Positions 1 through 13,662 of a DNA stretch of 64,000 bases are shown piece by piece; within the stretch, counting starts at the first letter, position 1; each line of letters starts with the position of its first letter. Source of the DNA: Apus apus (taxonomy: Eukaryota; Chordata; Aves; Apodiformes; Apodidae); the NCBI RefSeq assembly GCF_020740795.1, contig NC_067290.1:15544001-15608000 (forward strand), in the 5' to 3' direction. The notes under the pieces are model-generated. The model saw only the letters and a program-made list of their open reading frames with translations. It did no database searches and was not told the origin of the DNA. The translations under genes and the position numbers were made by a program.

Positions 1-289
1 AACTCTGGAATCTTAACATTAGCATTTGGACTTTCACATATTTTTTTAAGTTACTATTTTCAATCAAATTGTGGTTGTTTTTTTGTTTGATTTGGTTTTG
101 TTTTTTAAGGTAGTAACATACTTGTTTCTAATACCCATTTATTTTATGCAGATAGGCCCTTTCCCCAAGATTCTTCATCCAATCCTAAGCAGAAAAAAAA
201 AAAAAAAGTTGTTTGGAACATAATAAGTATTCCAATAAAAATAAATTAACTTATTTTTCTCACACTATTTTTTTTTTTTTTTCCATCAG
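1..289 (+). other. ASPN: ASPN intron (partial)
   Basis: AT-rich intron sequence upstream of the first visible ASPN exon. It ends in a long T tract (about 268-282) followed by the CAG acceptor at 287-289. No coding exon was seen in it. Confidence 0.8.
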
Positions 290-3200
290 ATTTGCCTTCC
301 AGTCTGCTAGAACTTCATTTAGATGACAATAAGATCACAGCAATTGAACTTGAGGATTTTAACCGGTATAAAGATCTTCAAAGGTAAAATTCAAATGCAG
401 AATGCTTTTATTTGATAAAAAGTCACACCTTTTTTACAGTATCCCATAATGCAATCACTGTAATATGCACTGCACATACTTCTCATGCTCTAAATACATA
501 CTGAATCTTTGTGGACACAATTTATCAACAGTATTGACCATTCTTCTCCAGCCTGTTCCTGATCAGGCCTAACCATTTTAACTCCTTGGTCAGTCATCTC
601 ACAAATGACACTCTAAAATGAGATATACAGCAAAACCAACTGAATTTTGTTTTAGGAACAGAATATTTTTTTTGGCAACTAAATTTATGGAATTTAAGAG
701 TCATAATAGCTTTTTAATTCCAGAGAAGGCCTAGGTGTACTGGAAGGAGACACTCTATACACACTCCAAAGAAAAATATAAAAAAGATGGCAGGAAAAGG
801 GAAATCTAAGTATTGTTTACACAAATAAATAGGAAGACAGGTAAATTATAAGAGAAGTTGCCTCCTGAAAACGAGCTTGAGATAAATACAGTAGCTGGTA
901 AAGGAAACAACTTGGTAACTGTTTCCAAATGTATTGGGGGTCTAAGAAAAATGCGTATTTCTGAGGAATGGATCACTGCTGTAGGACAAAAGCAGGAAGT
1001 TCTTTCTGTAAAGCTCAGTTAAATACTCTGAAAATATGGCTGAGCAGCACTGCATTTTGGATTTGGTAACATAAACTACTACCAAAAAGGGGCTACTGAG
1101 CTCCTCTTAGATACCAACTTCAGTTTCTGAAGATATCAAGAAAGGAGAAACAGAGGGTTGCAGGATGTGTGGACAGAGCAATTCCAAACTGTCCTGTGCC
1201 TCCACCTTCTGAATCATCTTCCAAGTAATACAGGCTGAAGAAAAAAAAAAAAATCTAACTAAGGCCTAAATTAAGGAAAATGTGGAATTAGGAAAGAGGG
1301 GAATCCTGCTCATTTTTAAAATAGAAAGCCTTTGACTAAGATACATATATATTTCTTTACAAGACTTGCTCTTCTTTGGCTATTTATATATATAAACATA
1401 TATATAACAATACTTTTTACTGTGTAGCTATACTACTCGATTAAAGGACATGATTTCTTTTACAACCAGATTGGCTGATGTTTATAATTTTAACTCTTGC
1501 CACTAAAAGTAGAAAAACTGCACGCAAAACTGGACAACTGCTCACACCAGGCTACCTGCTGTCCTTTAAGTGGAGACTAAATTAAGTGGAAAAAACATGT
1601 TAGATCAATGGTAGGGTTTTTTTCCTATCAGAGGTAAGATTTCATTAACATTACCCATTTTTTCCCCCTATGTCTACTCCTGTGTATTTCAACCTCCAGA
1701 AAAAAAGTCTGCTCTTCAATGCTGTTGTGAATCTCAATATTTAATTAAATGTTCCTTGCATTATTTCTAGGTTAGGCCTTGCGAATAATAAAATCAAAGA
1801 TGTGGAAAATGGAAGTTTTGCCAACATACCAAGTATACGTGAAATCCATCTTGAGAAAAATAAGCTCAAGAAAGTTCCTCCTGGACTACCTGAACTGAGA
1901 TATCTACAGGTCATATATTAAACTTACTAGAAAGCTCTGGAAGTTACGAGGTGTTTGACTTTCACACTGCCACAATTATTAGGTCATAATTAAAAAGCAT
2001 AATTAACTGTCTTACTTAATTTGACATGACTCTCATACCAGGAAAACCTGAAATAATCTATGCTCTTTAAGAAGTAAACAAGATCAAACAGCAGGAACAC
2101 TTCCTAAAAAAAAATATGAAAACAACATGCTACACCCAGAGAATGTGTCAGAAAGTTTGTTACAGATTTATTATAGTTTCCATATTAGCAAACCAGAGTG
2201 GAAATTTTTCCATTCCTATGCTGAAAAGCCCCAAATAGAAAGAAAATTATTTATGAGGCTAGAAAGATTTTAGAATTTGTATTTAGAAAGAAGTAAATTC
2301 TGCGATAGCAATTAAAATCAAGTATGTCTTATAAGATGACATATGCCTGAGGATAAAGAACAGTACAAAGCTTGGGGAAACAAAGAAGAAATGTGTAGAC
2401 AGAGCACACAATAAGCTATTTGGTAACAGCTTTCACCTCTAAATTTAATTTCTTTTTACTTCTCATTTTACTTCCAACAGAAAATCTTTTGAGAATATAT
2501 TTAAAAAAAACAAGACAAAACCAACAACAACCCAAACATCAACTTACAATGTAGCATAAAATTAGATATACAAACAAAAAAATTATTTTGTCAATATATA
2601 CTATTTTACTTAGCAAATTATAAACTCTATCACAAGCCCTTTTTATTTTCACTAATTTAAGTTACACCACCACTAAACAGAAGTGTTCCTCTAATTGTAC
2701 TGATAAATCTTTGCTCATAGCAGCTTTCCTAGAGTCTACTTTTAAAAATATATTAAAACACTGAAAATTTGAATTATGGTAGAACACAGTATTGCATCAT
2801 TATAATTTTTAGTATAAGAGAATATAAAACTGCATTTTAGGAGAATGTTCTGCAAATATAGAGTCAAGTGATTCTGACAACACACTGATAAGCTATATAA
2901 CTTCTTTTTGTAAGAGAGACTGTGGCAGGAGGGAGACATTTTTTAAAGATTTTACACAAATTTTTAATTCCTGTTAGCAAAAAGGTCTGCATCCAACTGA
3001 TCTTCCAGCAAACCTCAGTTATTTACATGACAATGAATGTTTGGATGTTTTTTCCCATTACATACTAATTGTTCTATTTTACTGTCTCTTATTGCTGCAG
3101 GTGGTTTTCCTTCATTCTAATCATATTACAAAACTGGGAGTGAATGACTTCTGTCCAACAGGAAGAAGAAAGAAGAAAGCATTATACAGTGGCATAAGCC

Positions 3201-3298
3201 TCTTCAATAATCCTGTAAAATACTGGGAGGTTCAGCCTTCAACTTTCCGTTGCATTTTAGCTAGAAACAGTGTGCAACTTGGAAATTTCCTCAACTGA
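290..3298 (+). CDS. ASPN: Asporin, 3' end (last three coding exons)
   Basis: Asporin is a class I small leucine-rich proteoglycan of cartilage and periodontal ligament; the family binds collagen and asporin binds TGF-beta. Exons read directly: 290-383 (94 nt), 1771-1909 (139 nt), 3101-3298 (198 nt with TGA). All junctions are AG/GT and the frame is continuous. The 94- and 139-nt sizes are those I recall for decorin/biglycan-family exons. The protein shows leucine-rich repeats ([32 protein letters not shown]) and then the C-terminal ear repeat with its two cysteines (DFCPTG and TFRCIL), ending [21 protein letters not shown] and SVQLGNF match asporin as I remember it rather than decorin or biglycan. 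The aspartate-rich N-terminus and signal peptide lie left of the window. OMD and OGN follow on the same strand. Confidence 0.95.
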
Positions 3299-3792
3299 TA
3301 CTGAAGTTGGTAATTTCAAAAAGTAACTTGTCCAAATCAGTTCTACAATACTTGAAATTTGCAGGAAAATGCCAATTTTACACTACCTAATCAGTTTACA
3401 AAGTATTCATTATTTCAGAGATGATAATTAGAAACAATATGTTAGTAGAATCTATGGTATTATTTGACAATGTTCAACTTATATTTGAATAATTTAAACA
3501 AAAGCCTTTATATCTAATGGAAGGTCTCTTGGAAATGGAACTGGAAACTGTATTTGATGTTTCCTATTATAATGTTAAATGCTTTAATTAATTCACATAG
3601 TTTTGACATATTCTTTCTTTCCAATACATTTAAAAAATCAAGTGGAAGTGACTTTTTCCATGGTAAGAAAAGTTGCAAAACAAATTATCAGACTTCAAGG
3701 ACAAATTCTTGTGATATTTTTGATAACCAGCAAAGATGCAAAGAAAAAAGAGGACTCCAAAATAGAATATATTTTTATAATCTATTAAGGGA

Positions 3793-4293
3793 AATAAAGG
3801 TGGGTTTCATATCATGAACTATCAGGCAAAAAACCTTTTAAAAAGTTTCTTTTTTTTTTTTTTTTTTTCTTGCAACTTTAAGAGGGAAAAGTTCTTCAAT
3901 GTTTTGCTATCAATATAATTTGATGCACTCTGAACATTAAAAAGTAGGATTCAAGATCTATCATATGCTTCAAGCTTAATAGGAATGACTATTAAATTCC
4001 CTTTACGCCAGCAAAAACATTTTCTTTTAGCTATAACAACTGTAATAATGTTTTTCATTTAATTTTTTCCTGCTTTATATTTTGACATCACACGGGTTAC
4101 GTACGAATCCCTCAACAATGTAAGTACCTTCACATTGCTGAATGCAAGCAGATAAGCTGGAACTCAACTGCCCTGACTTCTCATGTAGGTCAGCACACAG
4201 AATTCTCAATACTGACAGTACTGTATAAAATGGGTATTTTAAAAATCTATTTAGTGTATATTTGCTATTGGGATCCAAAATAAATTAAATAAA
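3793..4293 (+). terminator. ASPN: Candidate ASPN poly(A) signals
   Basis: AATAAA hexamers occur at 3793-3798, 4279-4284 and 4288-4293, about 0.5 to 1 kb after the ASPN stop. The latter two lie close together in an AT-rich stretch. Which one is used cannot be decided from sequence alone. Confidence 0.4.
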
Positions 4294-7116
4294 CTTAAAT
4301 AATACTTGCATTTGTATACCTGATTACATGACAGGTCATGTGAAAACCTTCAGATATTATAACCAAACAGTTTTCTGACTCTTCTCTAGATATTTTCTCT
4401 ATTTTCCTTTTTCCAAATCTACACACCTTGCACATCATTTATCACTGCTGTTCTTTGCAAAGTTAAAACTTCAACACGTTATTTGAAGCAGCTACAGGAA
4501 ATGGCACAGACTAGTAGTAAAAGAAAATACTACACAGAAATCAAGCAATTCCCATATGAGAAAAAGTGAGAGAGTAGGCCAGGAGAGGCTTTTACTGAAG
4601 AACAGTTTCTGTAAAACATTTTAAGGAAGAATAAAAACTGATTAAAACACCACACAAAACCCCAAAAAAATCTGCAGATCACCAAGCATCTTTCAGTTCC
4701 TAGCTTCTGAAGATGTTTATAAGGAGTGCATTCACTAGCAAATGTCATGGAGAAAGCAGTGATCAGTACTGAAAACAGTAGTTAGTGAGTATATTCTTAA
4801 TCAGTTGGTCTAGTTTATATCATGGACTTTTTTAGCCTCAGCTATGTCACCACATATGAAGAGTTACGAAAACAACGCAATATTTTCAGTTGATTTTGCC
4901 ACTAGAGAATTAATTACTACATTCATAGAGAAGACAGAACTGTTGATGTACGGTTCATTCCCAGCAAAGACACAGGCCGAGCCTCTCTCTATGTTGCACT
5001 TTAAATAAATCCAACAGTAATAAATCTAGTATGGCTACCAAGTGAAACAGCCAACTCTCTAAGTCACTTCTACAAGATTTATGTGGAGCATGGAAGAATG
5101 TTGAAAAGAGCAAGTAACAGAGAATGAGACAGCCTAGTAACATGAAGAGTAACACACCACACAGCTTAGTCATTTACCCTAAAGTAAATCATCATTGCAC
5201 AAAATCTTTACATTCATACTAAAGCACCTACTGCTTCATGGTAACAGCCCAAGTACATATTAATATCCTCTGGAAAATATTGACCTTTTCTTAATGATAG
5301 GCTACCCTTCTGCATACTGCCATGGACAGCTCCTCAAGCCCACACCAGAGACAAAGCATCATCAGTAACAACTACCTGTCCAAGAAGAATGTGAAGATTT
5401 GAAATAAATGCCCATTCTTATCTAGGAACCCCTAAAAACCTGAAGTCCATAATGTTTCACAAAAAGTTTGCTGCTTATTAAGTTTAATAATGAAGTGATA
5501 GAGGAAAGGCAAGTAAAGGATAAAGCACAAAAATTTTTAGATGAGCAGAGGGTAATGAAGAGCCACAATATAATGGGGAAAGCCTTGTAAAAACATAGCA
5601 GGGTCCTAAAAAAAAAAAAAGGTAGAAAAATATATAGTGTTGATCTTATCCTTCCAAAGCCTTAAGAACTCTCTTGCTTTCTCATCCTTTCTCTTTGCCA
5701 TGCACTCAGACTAAGAAACTCTTTCTCAAGTCAGCATACATGGATGCACGTAACATTAAAAAAAAAAAGTCTCCACACTATTTTGAAGATACTACCTCCA
5801 CTGTCACACTTAGTAAATACAGGATTCTATCAACTGCTTAGCTTTTTCCTCATCTTCAAGGCAAATTCAGCTAGCTTTGGAGTTTAAAGAACTTTATCTG
5901 CAACTTAAACTACACTGGCAATTTTGCATTAAGAGGTAAGCATCATATGGTTCATTCTGACTGCCTCCTGGTAAGAGATATTTTTTGAGAAAAGCCAGTA
6001 AGTTCCTATCTCACGCTATATATATTTGTAGGATCTCTGTCACCTATGAGAAAAAAAAAAAAGTACAATGATCCTCTACTATTTCCAAATATCATTCTTC
6101 AGATAGCATTTGTGGGTAAAAATAACTAATAATTTGCACACCTTGTATCTTTGGCATACTTTAACATAAACTTGAATGGATGTCACAGTGACATAGATAC
6201 TACCATATAAAATGCACCTTACACAGTTTTGCAATGATTTCTGAATATGGACAACAACTGAATGAACAGAGTAATTGCTAACTAATGATAATACACTGGT
6301 GTTCAATGGTCTTTCCATATAACAAGGCAGTTCTCCACAGATACCATGGTAAAAGGAAAGAGGGTGAAAGCAAGTTTTGATAGAAATCCTTCAATAATCT
6401 TCTCTTACCGCTTATTCCTTGTATAAGTAACTACATTCCTCTAATTAAAAATAATTTTTTTTTTTTGCCCATCTAAGTTTTCAAAACTTTAATGGATTTC
6501 TCTTTTCTGAAAATCTGTCAGGTCCCTGTTAGCAAGACAGTTAAATAATTTCACCAGAGGATGGCAGCCTATTGTTACCAATAGAAAGAAAAGTAATTTT
6601 TAAGAATAAGAGGACTGTTCATGCACGCTAACAGCCCAGTAAACTGCACAAAAACTGATTCAGCAGAGTAGCCTAATTGAGTACTAAAGTACTATTTCAG
6701 TACTTCCCAAGAGTGAGTTTTATGTCCTGCTCTGCGCCATAACTTACCGAAGAATGAATTAGCCTCCTCTCTTTGAGTCTTCCCATTTCCCCAATATCAA
6801 CCTACTTAGTGCAGTACTTTAAAATACAGCAATACAAGAAATAGCATAGAAGTAACACAACATTGACAGACAAATAACAAACTTAAGACATTGAAAGTGT
6901 AAAGAATACAAAATACTAATACATAATACAGCTATTGCAACTGCATACCATGTAAATTAGAATGTATATTAAAACAAAACAGGATTTTTTTCATATCCAT
7001 ATTGAAAAGGCAAAAAACCCCAACATTTTGAAGTGTCAAACCACTTCAGTTTGTGATATGTTTGTTCTGCAAGAAAGACATCTAATGAAGGATATTTTTC
7101 AAAAGATGCCTATGCC

Positions 7117-7505
7117 ATGGAACTCTCAGTCTCTCATCACAAAATCCCAGTCCACCAAGGGTCAATACTGGCTCAAATTCTGTCCAAGATCTTCACTGAT
7201 GATCCAGGATTACCCTCAGCAAGATCACTGATGAAACAAAAGTGGAAGGAGCAGCTGATATGCCAGAGGTTGTGCTTTCATCAAGGGACCTCCACAGGCT
7301 AGAGAAACCGAGCAAGAGGAACCTCCTACAGTTCAAAAAAGGGAAGAGTGAAGTCCTGTAGCTGGGGAGAAACAACCCCATGCATTGGTAAAGGCTGGAC
7401 TATCTGGAAAGCAGCTTTGCAAAAAAGGACCTGGGGGTCCTGGTGGACAAGTTGAACATTGCCCTTACAGCAAGAAGACTAACAGTATCCTGGGCTGCTT
7501 TAGAT
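7117..7505 (+). mobile_element. CR1 LINE fragment
   Basis: Reads as the reverse-transcriptase C-terminal part and 3' region of an avian CR1 retroposon. Recognisable phrases include GGTCAATACTGG, ATCTTCACTGATGA, GGACCTCCACAGGCTAGAGA, GACCTGGGGGTCCTGGTGGA and ATCCTGGGCTGCTTTA. The frame is broken by substitutions and indels, so it is a dead copy. Boundaries are approximate. Confidence 0.8.
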
Positions 7506-10184
7506 GGGCAAGGCCATTCTCTTCATTCCCAGTGCTGCTATCACTAAGTTATTCTATGAACAAGGAAGTTACAGAGACCTGGATTCCTATGTATTTGAGT
7601 CTTACAACCCTCAAGTTTTCCAACTTGTCTACCTCATACCACCACCTCAAGACACTCTCCTACAGCTATGTTCCACACCTATCACCTGTTTGGCTGGAAA
7701 GTGTCAGAGCTAAGAGTATGCCACAGGGTTAGTCAACATCCCTGCTTTGTCTGGCCATCTGGCTGCTTACTCTAAAAAGGACAATTTGTAACTGTCTTTT
7801 CCTCAGTTGAAGTACCTCTTTGGAGTGCCTTCCTCTGCCCAGCTGCTGTTTTTCACAAGTTGGAAACAAGTACATATATATTTTTCTCTAATCTGTGTCT
7901 AATTTTGTTGTAATTGGTAATAAGGATCAAAAGATTCTGAATAAGTGACAAAGGCTTCTTTTCCTTAAGAAATCAGGTAGTGAAACTTTGGATATTCTAA
8001 ACATAAAGGAAACCTCCAAAAAACTTCAAAATCAGTAAGTAACCTAGCAGGAATTCCTGCACTAGCATTTCAGCATTTCCCAAAACTGAGGAAAATGCCT
8101 AAGACTTAGACCAGTAGAAAAAAGTATATTTAACACCAGCATGACAATAAAAGCAATGGTAAATAAGAAATAATGAAATAATGTTCTGAAGCCTAATTTT
8201 TTTCTCTTTCTCTGTGTTTAGAACTAAAGATTGCTTCTTGGGTTTGTGGGATTTTTTTCCCCTCCTTTCTAGGGAGACTACAGGTTTGAGAACAAAGCTG
8301 CTAATAGGAAACATATGGAAAAGCCCTGGAGTAAATTAAAATCTGACTCTAATTCCAATTGCCACGTATCACACACCACTGTCTTAAAACTATCTGCTAA
8401 GATAAATGTTAAGATTTACCCTGCATACTCAGTGAATCACCTGAGATGGAAGACACTGTTAAGTACAAAATAAACAGAAAGGCTTTCATGATATTTAAGT
8501 GATTTCCAAAACTAATCAATATTTTGAAACTAGTTGAGATATTTCTCAAAGCTTGTGTTAGCCAATAAAAGATTAGCTCAACAGAACATGCTGCCAATTG
8601 ACAGACTTGTTGCAGTTCTTCATATAAAATACAAACAGTTCTACTCAACTGAACAATGCAATTCTGGATTTAACCATTATGCTGCTATGATTTCAGTGGG
8701 AGTACCATACAGCCAGGTTTTTCTATGCATGAACACTTTTTCTGTCTCAAATTCTTGTCCAGGACAAATTTGAAGACTATGAGATTCTGGACCAGCAGCA
8801 CTGTGGATGCAGTTTTAACAGGAATCCCACACATTTCTACACACAAGTCTAAGTCTTGCCACGAACCCCCTGTGCATAAGCAGTAAATTTAACAAGCCTG
8901 GATGCACTAGACTAGTCCCATATATACAGATCATCTGTGCATCTTGTGCAGTATGTTTTGCACACCAGTGTTATTATGCATGCACTACCCACCACCTATA
9001 CAAAGGTTTCTCTCAGAGCCAAGGGCAGCAACATTGAAATGAATATGCTCTCTTCACAACTACATTTGCAGTAACTGTTAAGGGCTTACATTCTCTAGTT
9101 ATATTCAGAAGAAAATCAAGCATGGAAAAAATCTCTGCTTGCCATAGGATGCAAAATTTCCTGAGGGACACAGAAAGAGCAAGTCATTGACACAAACTGG
9201 TACTTGTCTCTTAATTGTTCAGCCCATGTTACTTCCAAGTGTTTTTTAGATATAAAGACCAATGAAAATATTTTCCTTCCAGAAACACTCTTCACATAAT
9301 ACCTTAATTCCTTTGTTTCTCACTTGTGGAAAATTGGCCTGCCTTTCTAAAAGATATTATTTCACCAAAATATATGGTCTATGTAGGCCACCAAGAAGAA
9401 CATCTAGACAACATCTTCTTCTTTTGTCGGCTCTATCTTTTTTTATCTGCTTTTTATTCTACGGGATGAAACAACACGCAGACTGAATAAGTGACTCTTG
9501 GGTCAGTAATAGGGCCTAATTTTTTAGCATGAAGAAAGTGAAGAAGCCACTTATGTATTAACCTGATAAGTAGATGCTCAGATTCAGCAAGCAATATAAT
9601 AACCTAGTATTCCATAAGAATAAAAGCAGCAACTGTCTCCTCATTTCTTCAGCATCAATACTGTGAAAAACAGCAGCTGGTTAAAGAAGAAGCTAGTGTT
9701 TGATTTGATAGTGTTAATAATTTCATGAAAGCTTATTTTGCTTTTTGGAATGCGTATTTTACATTTCTATTTTAAGCCAATATGTACAACTTCCATTTAG
9801 ATGTTTCCCTGCTGTAAATTATTTCCAATATTTTCTATTTCCTTAAATACGAGATTTAACAGGGCAAAGAATTTAACTCAATTTCCAAAACGACTAACAT
9901 AGAAAAAGAGTGCTAATTAACTTTCAGACACACAGGAGCAGGAAGTAAATGTATGATACTGTATAATGTATAAATGTATAAAACAGTATAATACTTTGCT
10001 CCCATATTCACTAACTGCATAATACCGTCGTTTAGTAACAAACAGCAATATCTTAATATAAGATCAATTTTGAGATTAAAGAATCAGAGTACTTTTAGAA
10101 GCCATTTTCCTTGCAACATTGGGAAGTTAATGTTTTTAAGTTCTACCTGACCAAACAATGTTCCTGTATACATGCACTATAGCT

Positions 10185-10472
10185 GAGGGGCTTTTCACCA
10201 GAGAGGGCAGTGATAGGACATGGGGTAATGGTTATAAACTGAAAGAGGTTAGATTTAGGCTAGACATCTGGAAGAAATTATTCACCATGAGGTGCTGGAA
10301 GAGGTTGCCTAGGGAGGTTGTGGAAGCCCCCTCCCTGGAGGTGTTCAAGGCCAGGTTGGATGAGGCTTTGTGCAGCCTGGTCTAGGGGGAGGTGTTCCTG
10401 CTCATAGCAGGGAGGTTGGAACGTGACCTTTAAAGTCCCTTCCAATTTGAACCATTCTATGCTTCCATGAAA
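10185..10472 (+). mobile_element. CR1 LINE 3' end
   Basis: Classic 5'-truncated avian CR1 tail in sense orientation. It contains GAAATTATTCACCATGAGG, AGAGGTTGCCTAGGGAGGTT, GAGGTGTTCAAGGCCAGGTT, AAAGTCCCTTCCAA and a degenerate terminal ATTCTATG motif near 10455. The short frame across it is a remnant, not a gene. Confidence 0.9.
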
Positions 10473-13447
10473 TGTTTTCCTTGAGCATGTTCCATTGGAG
10501 CATACATATGTAAGGCAATATTTCATTTATCCTTCTTAATTTATTTTCATTTCTCAGGAGCACTTTGCCCAAGCACTACCCAGGTACTACAGACACAGGC
10601 TGCTGCTTATTGTGCTCTGCAATTAGAACAGAACAGGTAACATGCTTCCTTCCCACTGTGACAGTTCCCTCCCAACAGCAGAATGCACAGGAACCTGAGG
10701 AGAAAATGTGAGCACGGAAAACACATCTGTTAAATGTGCAATTGCTTCATAAAGTAACTTCTCTGTCATTCTAAAGAGGATCTTTCCATTCAAACTTTTC
10801 ATTGTGGGTAAACCTACTACCCAGTTCACCCATTAGCAGGTCTAAACAACATCACTACTCATCTCTCTGTGGCTGCTTTCAGAACATACAGACTTACAAG
10901 TCCCAGCAATAAGCCAAGTGTTTGGCAAACATGCGAAGGCAGTTTTGGACAGCTGTCTTGCAGTCATATAGAAAAGTAACATATTTAAAGGCAGGTACTA
11001 CTATTGGCTCAATTCTAATAGAGTTCAAACTAATCACTCAAAGCACTAAAACCCATTTAGATTATTTTTTAAATTTATTTTTAAAAAGAAAGCATTGTGG
11101 ATGTTTGTATTTTGGCTACAAATAGTTGCAGGCATTACGTCCACAAAAGTGACAGGACAAGGAAAGAGGAAAGTGTCAGAAGCATGACAAAAGGCAACAA
11201 GGACACTTAACTTGATTTCCACAGAAGATGTGTAACTAATGCCTAGACCGTATTATTCTCCCTAATGAAATGCCGGCCAACATGAATGCTGGTTTAGGTG
11301 TGAATCATGTTCAAGTCCTCACCAGAAGCAGCTGTAAAGGCCTTTCAAGAATCTCAGAATGGCCAATGACAGAAGAAAGAGAAGACTTCCTGCCACAGAG
11401 TGCTTCGATAAAATAACTGCGAGACCCTATCTCAGCTCTGCCAAGAAGCAGTTGTGACCCACAAATTATTCAAACATTTCAATGGGACTTCCTGACAAAT
11501 CAAATTACACAATTATTTTATATGTCAGGTGGAATATAGGTGCATGTGCAAGTATCTTTCCCAAAACAGTGTTAATACTATTTAAAGAAAATCCAAACAA
11601 AATGGAGATTAAAAACAGAGAGTAACTGAAGAGTACAGGGATTATACCTTTCCTTACCAGAGAATATGCCAGGGTACAGATGAATGATGGATAACATTAC
11701 TTGATGTTTCTGTAAAAGCTTCCAAGTGCAATTGTGACTGCAAAAAAAATGGACTACAGGCCATACATGCAATGCTGGCTGTGACACCAGCATTACAGAG
11801 TCTTATGGTAAAATCAGAGGATTTATTTTTTAGAAGAAAGAGGGATAATAAAAATAAAGAATGAGTTTAAGCATGCTTTCTAGATTCCAGACTACTGGAG
11901 AGAGCTTGAAGGCTTCCTGGCAAACTCCTTTGCAACACAAAGCAAGAGAGTTGTAAATACCTCTTGCTCTTTAAGTGTTCGAACAAATACATCTACCACA
12001 AAAAGAAACACATTTTACAGTGACTGTAAAAACAAGTAAGGATTTTATTTCTTACACACACACAGAGTAAATGGGAAGCACTTTCTATCACGTACAAGGG
12101 GAAAATTTCTGCTAATGCAAAATATTTTCCTATGCATGACCATTCAGGAATTCTTTGGCAGATAACTTAGACAATTATTTCTCATCCTAGCCTGAAAATG
12201 CCTACAGAAAAAAAGAAAGAAAGAAAAAAAAGAATTTATTATTTGGCAGCAAGCATATGATTTGCAGATTGGATACAAACACAGGAACAATCTGAAGTTG
12301 CAGGCCCATTTTCTCATTCTTTGTAAAAAAGTGCCTGACATTCATAGCTATGAATGAACAAAATAAGGTAATGAATAAGGTATTAACATAAATTATTAAG
12401 ACAGAGCAGAATTCACATTTTCTCTTCCAGGTATCTATCAGTTTAGGGCTATGAAAGTACTAGTTTTGTTTGAACTGAGTAGAAGAGCCTGCCTTGGAAA
12501 AGACTCAAGGAATGAAGCTAGACAGTTAAAGTGGATGCTAAGAATACTCTCCCTTTACGCAGCACATTTCCAGTCAACTTCACATATTAAGATTTTGATG
12601 ATTTCTTTTTTTAATTAAGCCATGAGAGTAATGCCTAAGCTGCTAAAGAACTGAAAGACCCTCTAATATTTTTTAAAATTGTGACTATAAAAGGAGTGTC
12701 TTATTATGCTATTTCAAATAAATAACACAGAATAAACAATTACAGAAACAATAATGACAAGTACCAAGGGTACTACTCTATTGGACTTACAAACATGGAT
12801 TGACACTGCTCAAGGATCTCTGCCCTCTAAGTTCAGCTATATTACCTTTGTCAGTCTCCTCCATTACAAATCACTGTGTGTTCTTTGAGTTTTATCTAGA
12901 ATGTTGATTACTTTTGTTCATTAATGAGTGCAAGACACCTGTCATGTACTATGATAATCTATATAACTTCATATAGGACACAAACCATGCAAAATAAAGG
13001 CTTTGTTAAAGTTTGAGGTCCAATTGCTAATACTCCTTCAAGAAAATGAATACACCCGCACCAGTGAACAGTGGTTGCAAGAGGAAGGTATTCCCATCTT
13101 ACCTCAGTGTAATCTCAAATTTAGCAGGAAATATCCCACAACTCCTTGTGGGAGAAAAATACAGCCGAAAGTAATTTTAGAACAACCATAGTAGGCTGTA
13201 TAAAAATACAAGTAATAAAGCAAAGTGTATTTGTTAAACTATTCCATAATTAAAAATGTGTCAGGTGACAACAGTGACTCTCCTCAGAAGAGATTTATAA
13301 TTTCATACCAGACACTACTTGCTACAGATATTATTACTTACATGAATATTGAACTCCTTTTATTATGTCAGTATCAATTGTTTATGATTACTTGTTACTG
13401 TGGTAGTAGAAACATTATATGATAAGGACGTTTAAAATGCCTCTTTT

Positions 13448-13662
13448 AAACATAAGAAAAAACTTCTTTACAGTGAGACTGACAAGGCACTGGAACAGGC
13501 TGCCCAGGGAGGCTGTGAAGTGTCCATCTCCGGAGATATTCAAAACCCATCTGGATTCAGTTCTGTGTGAAGTGCTCTAGGTTATCCTACTTCAGTGGGA
13601 GAGTTGGACTAGATGATCTCTGGAGGTCCCTTCCAACTCTAACAATTCTGTGATTCTACATC
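13448..13662 (+). mobile_element. CR1 LINE 3' end
   Basis: A second 5'-truncated CR1 tail in sense orientation, with GGCACTGGAACAGGCTGCCC, GACTAGATGATCTCTGGAGG, TCCCTTCCAACTCTAACA and the terminal ATTCTGTGATTCTA. It differs enough from the copy near 10.2 kb to be a separate insertion or subfamily. Confidence 0.9.

Noticed and set aside
7385..7732. 115-residue open frame
   Set aside because: Lies mostly in a decayed CR1 fragment; the frame is accidental.
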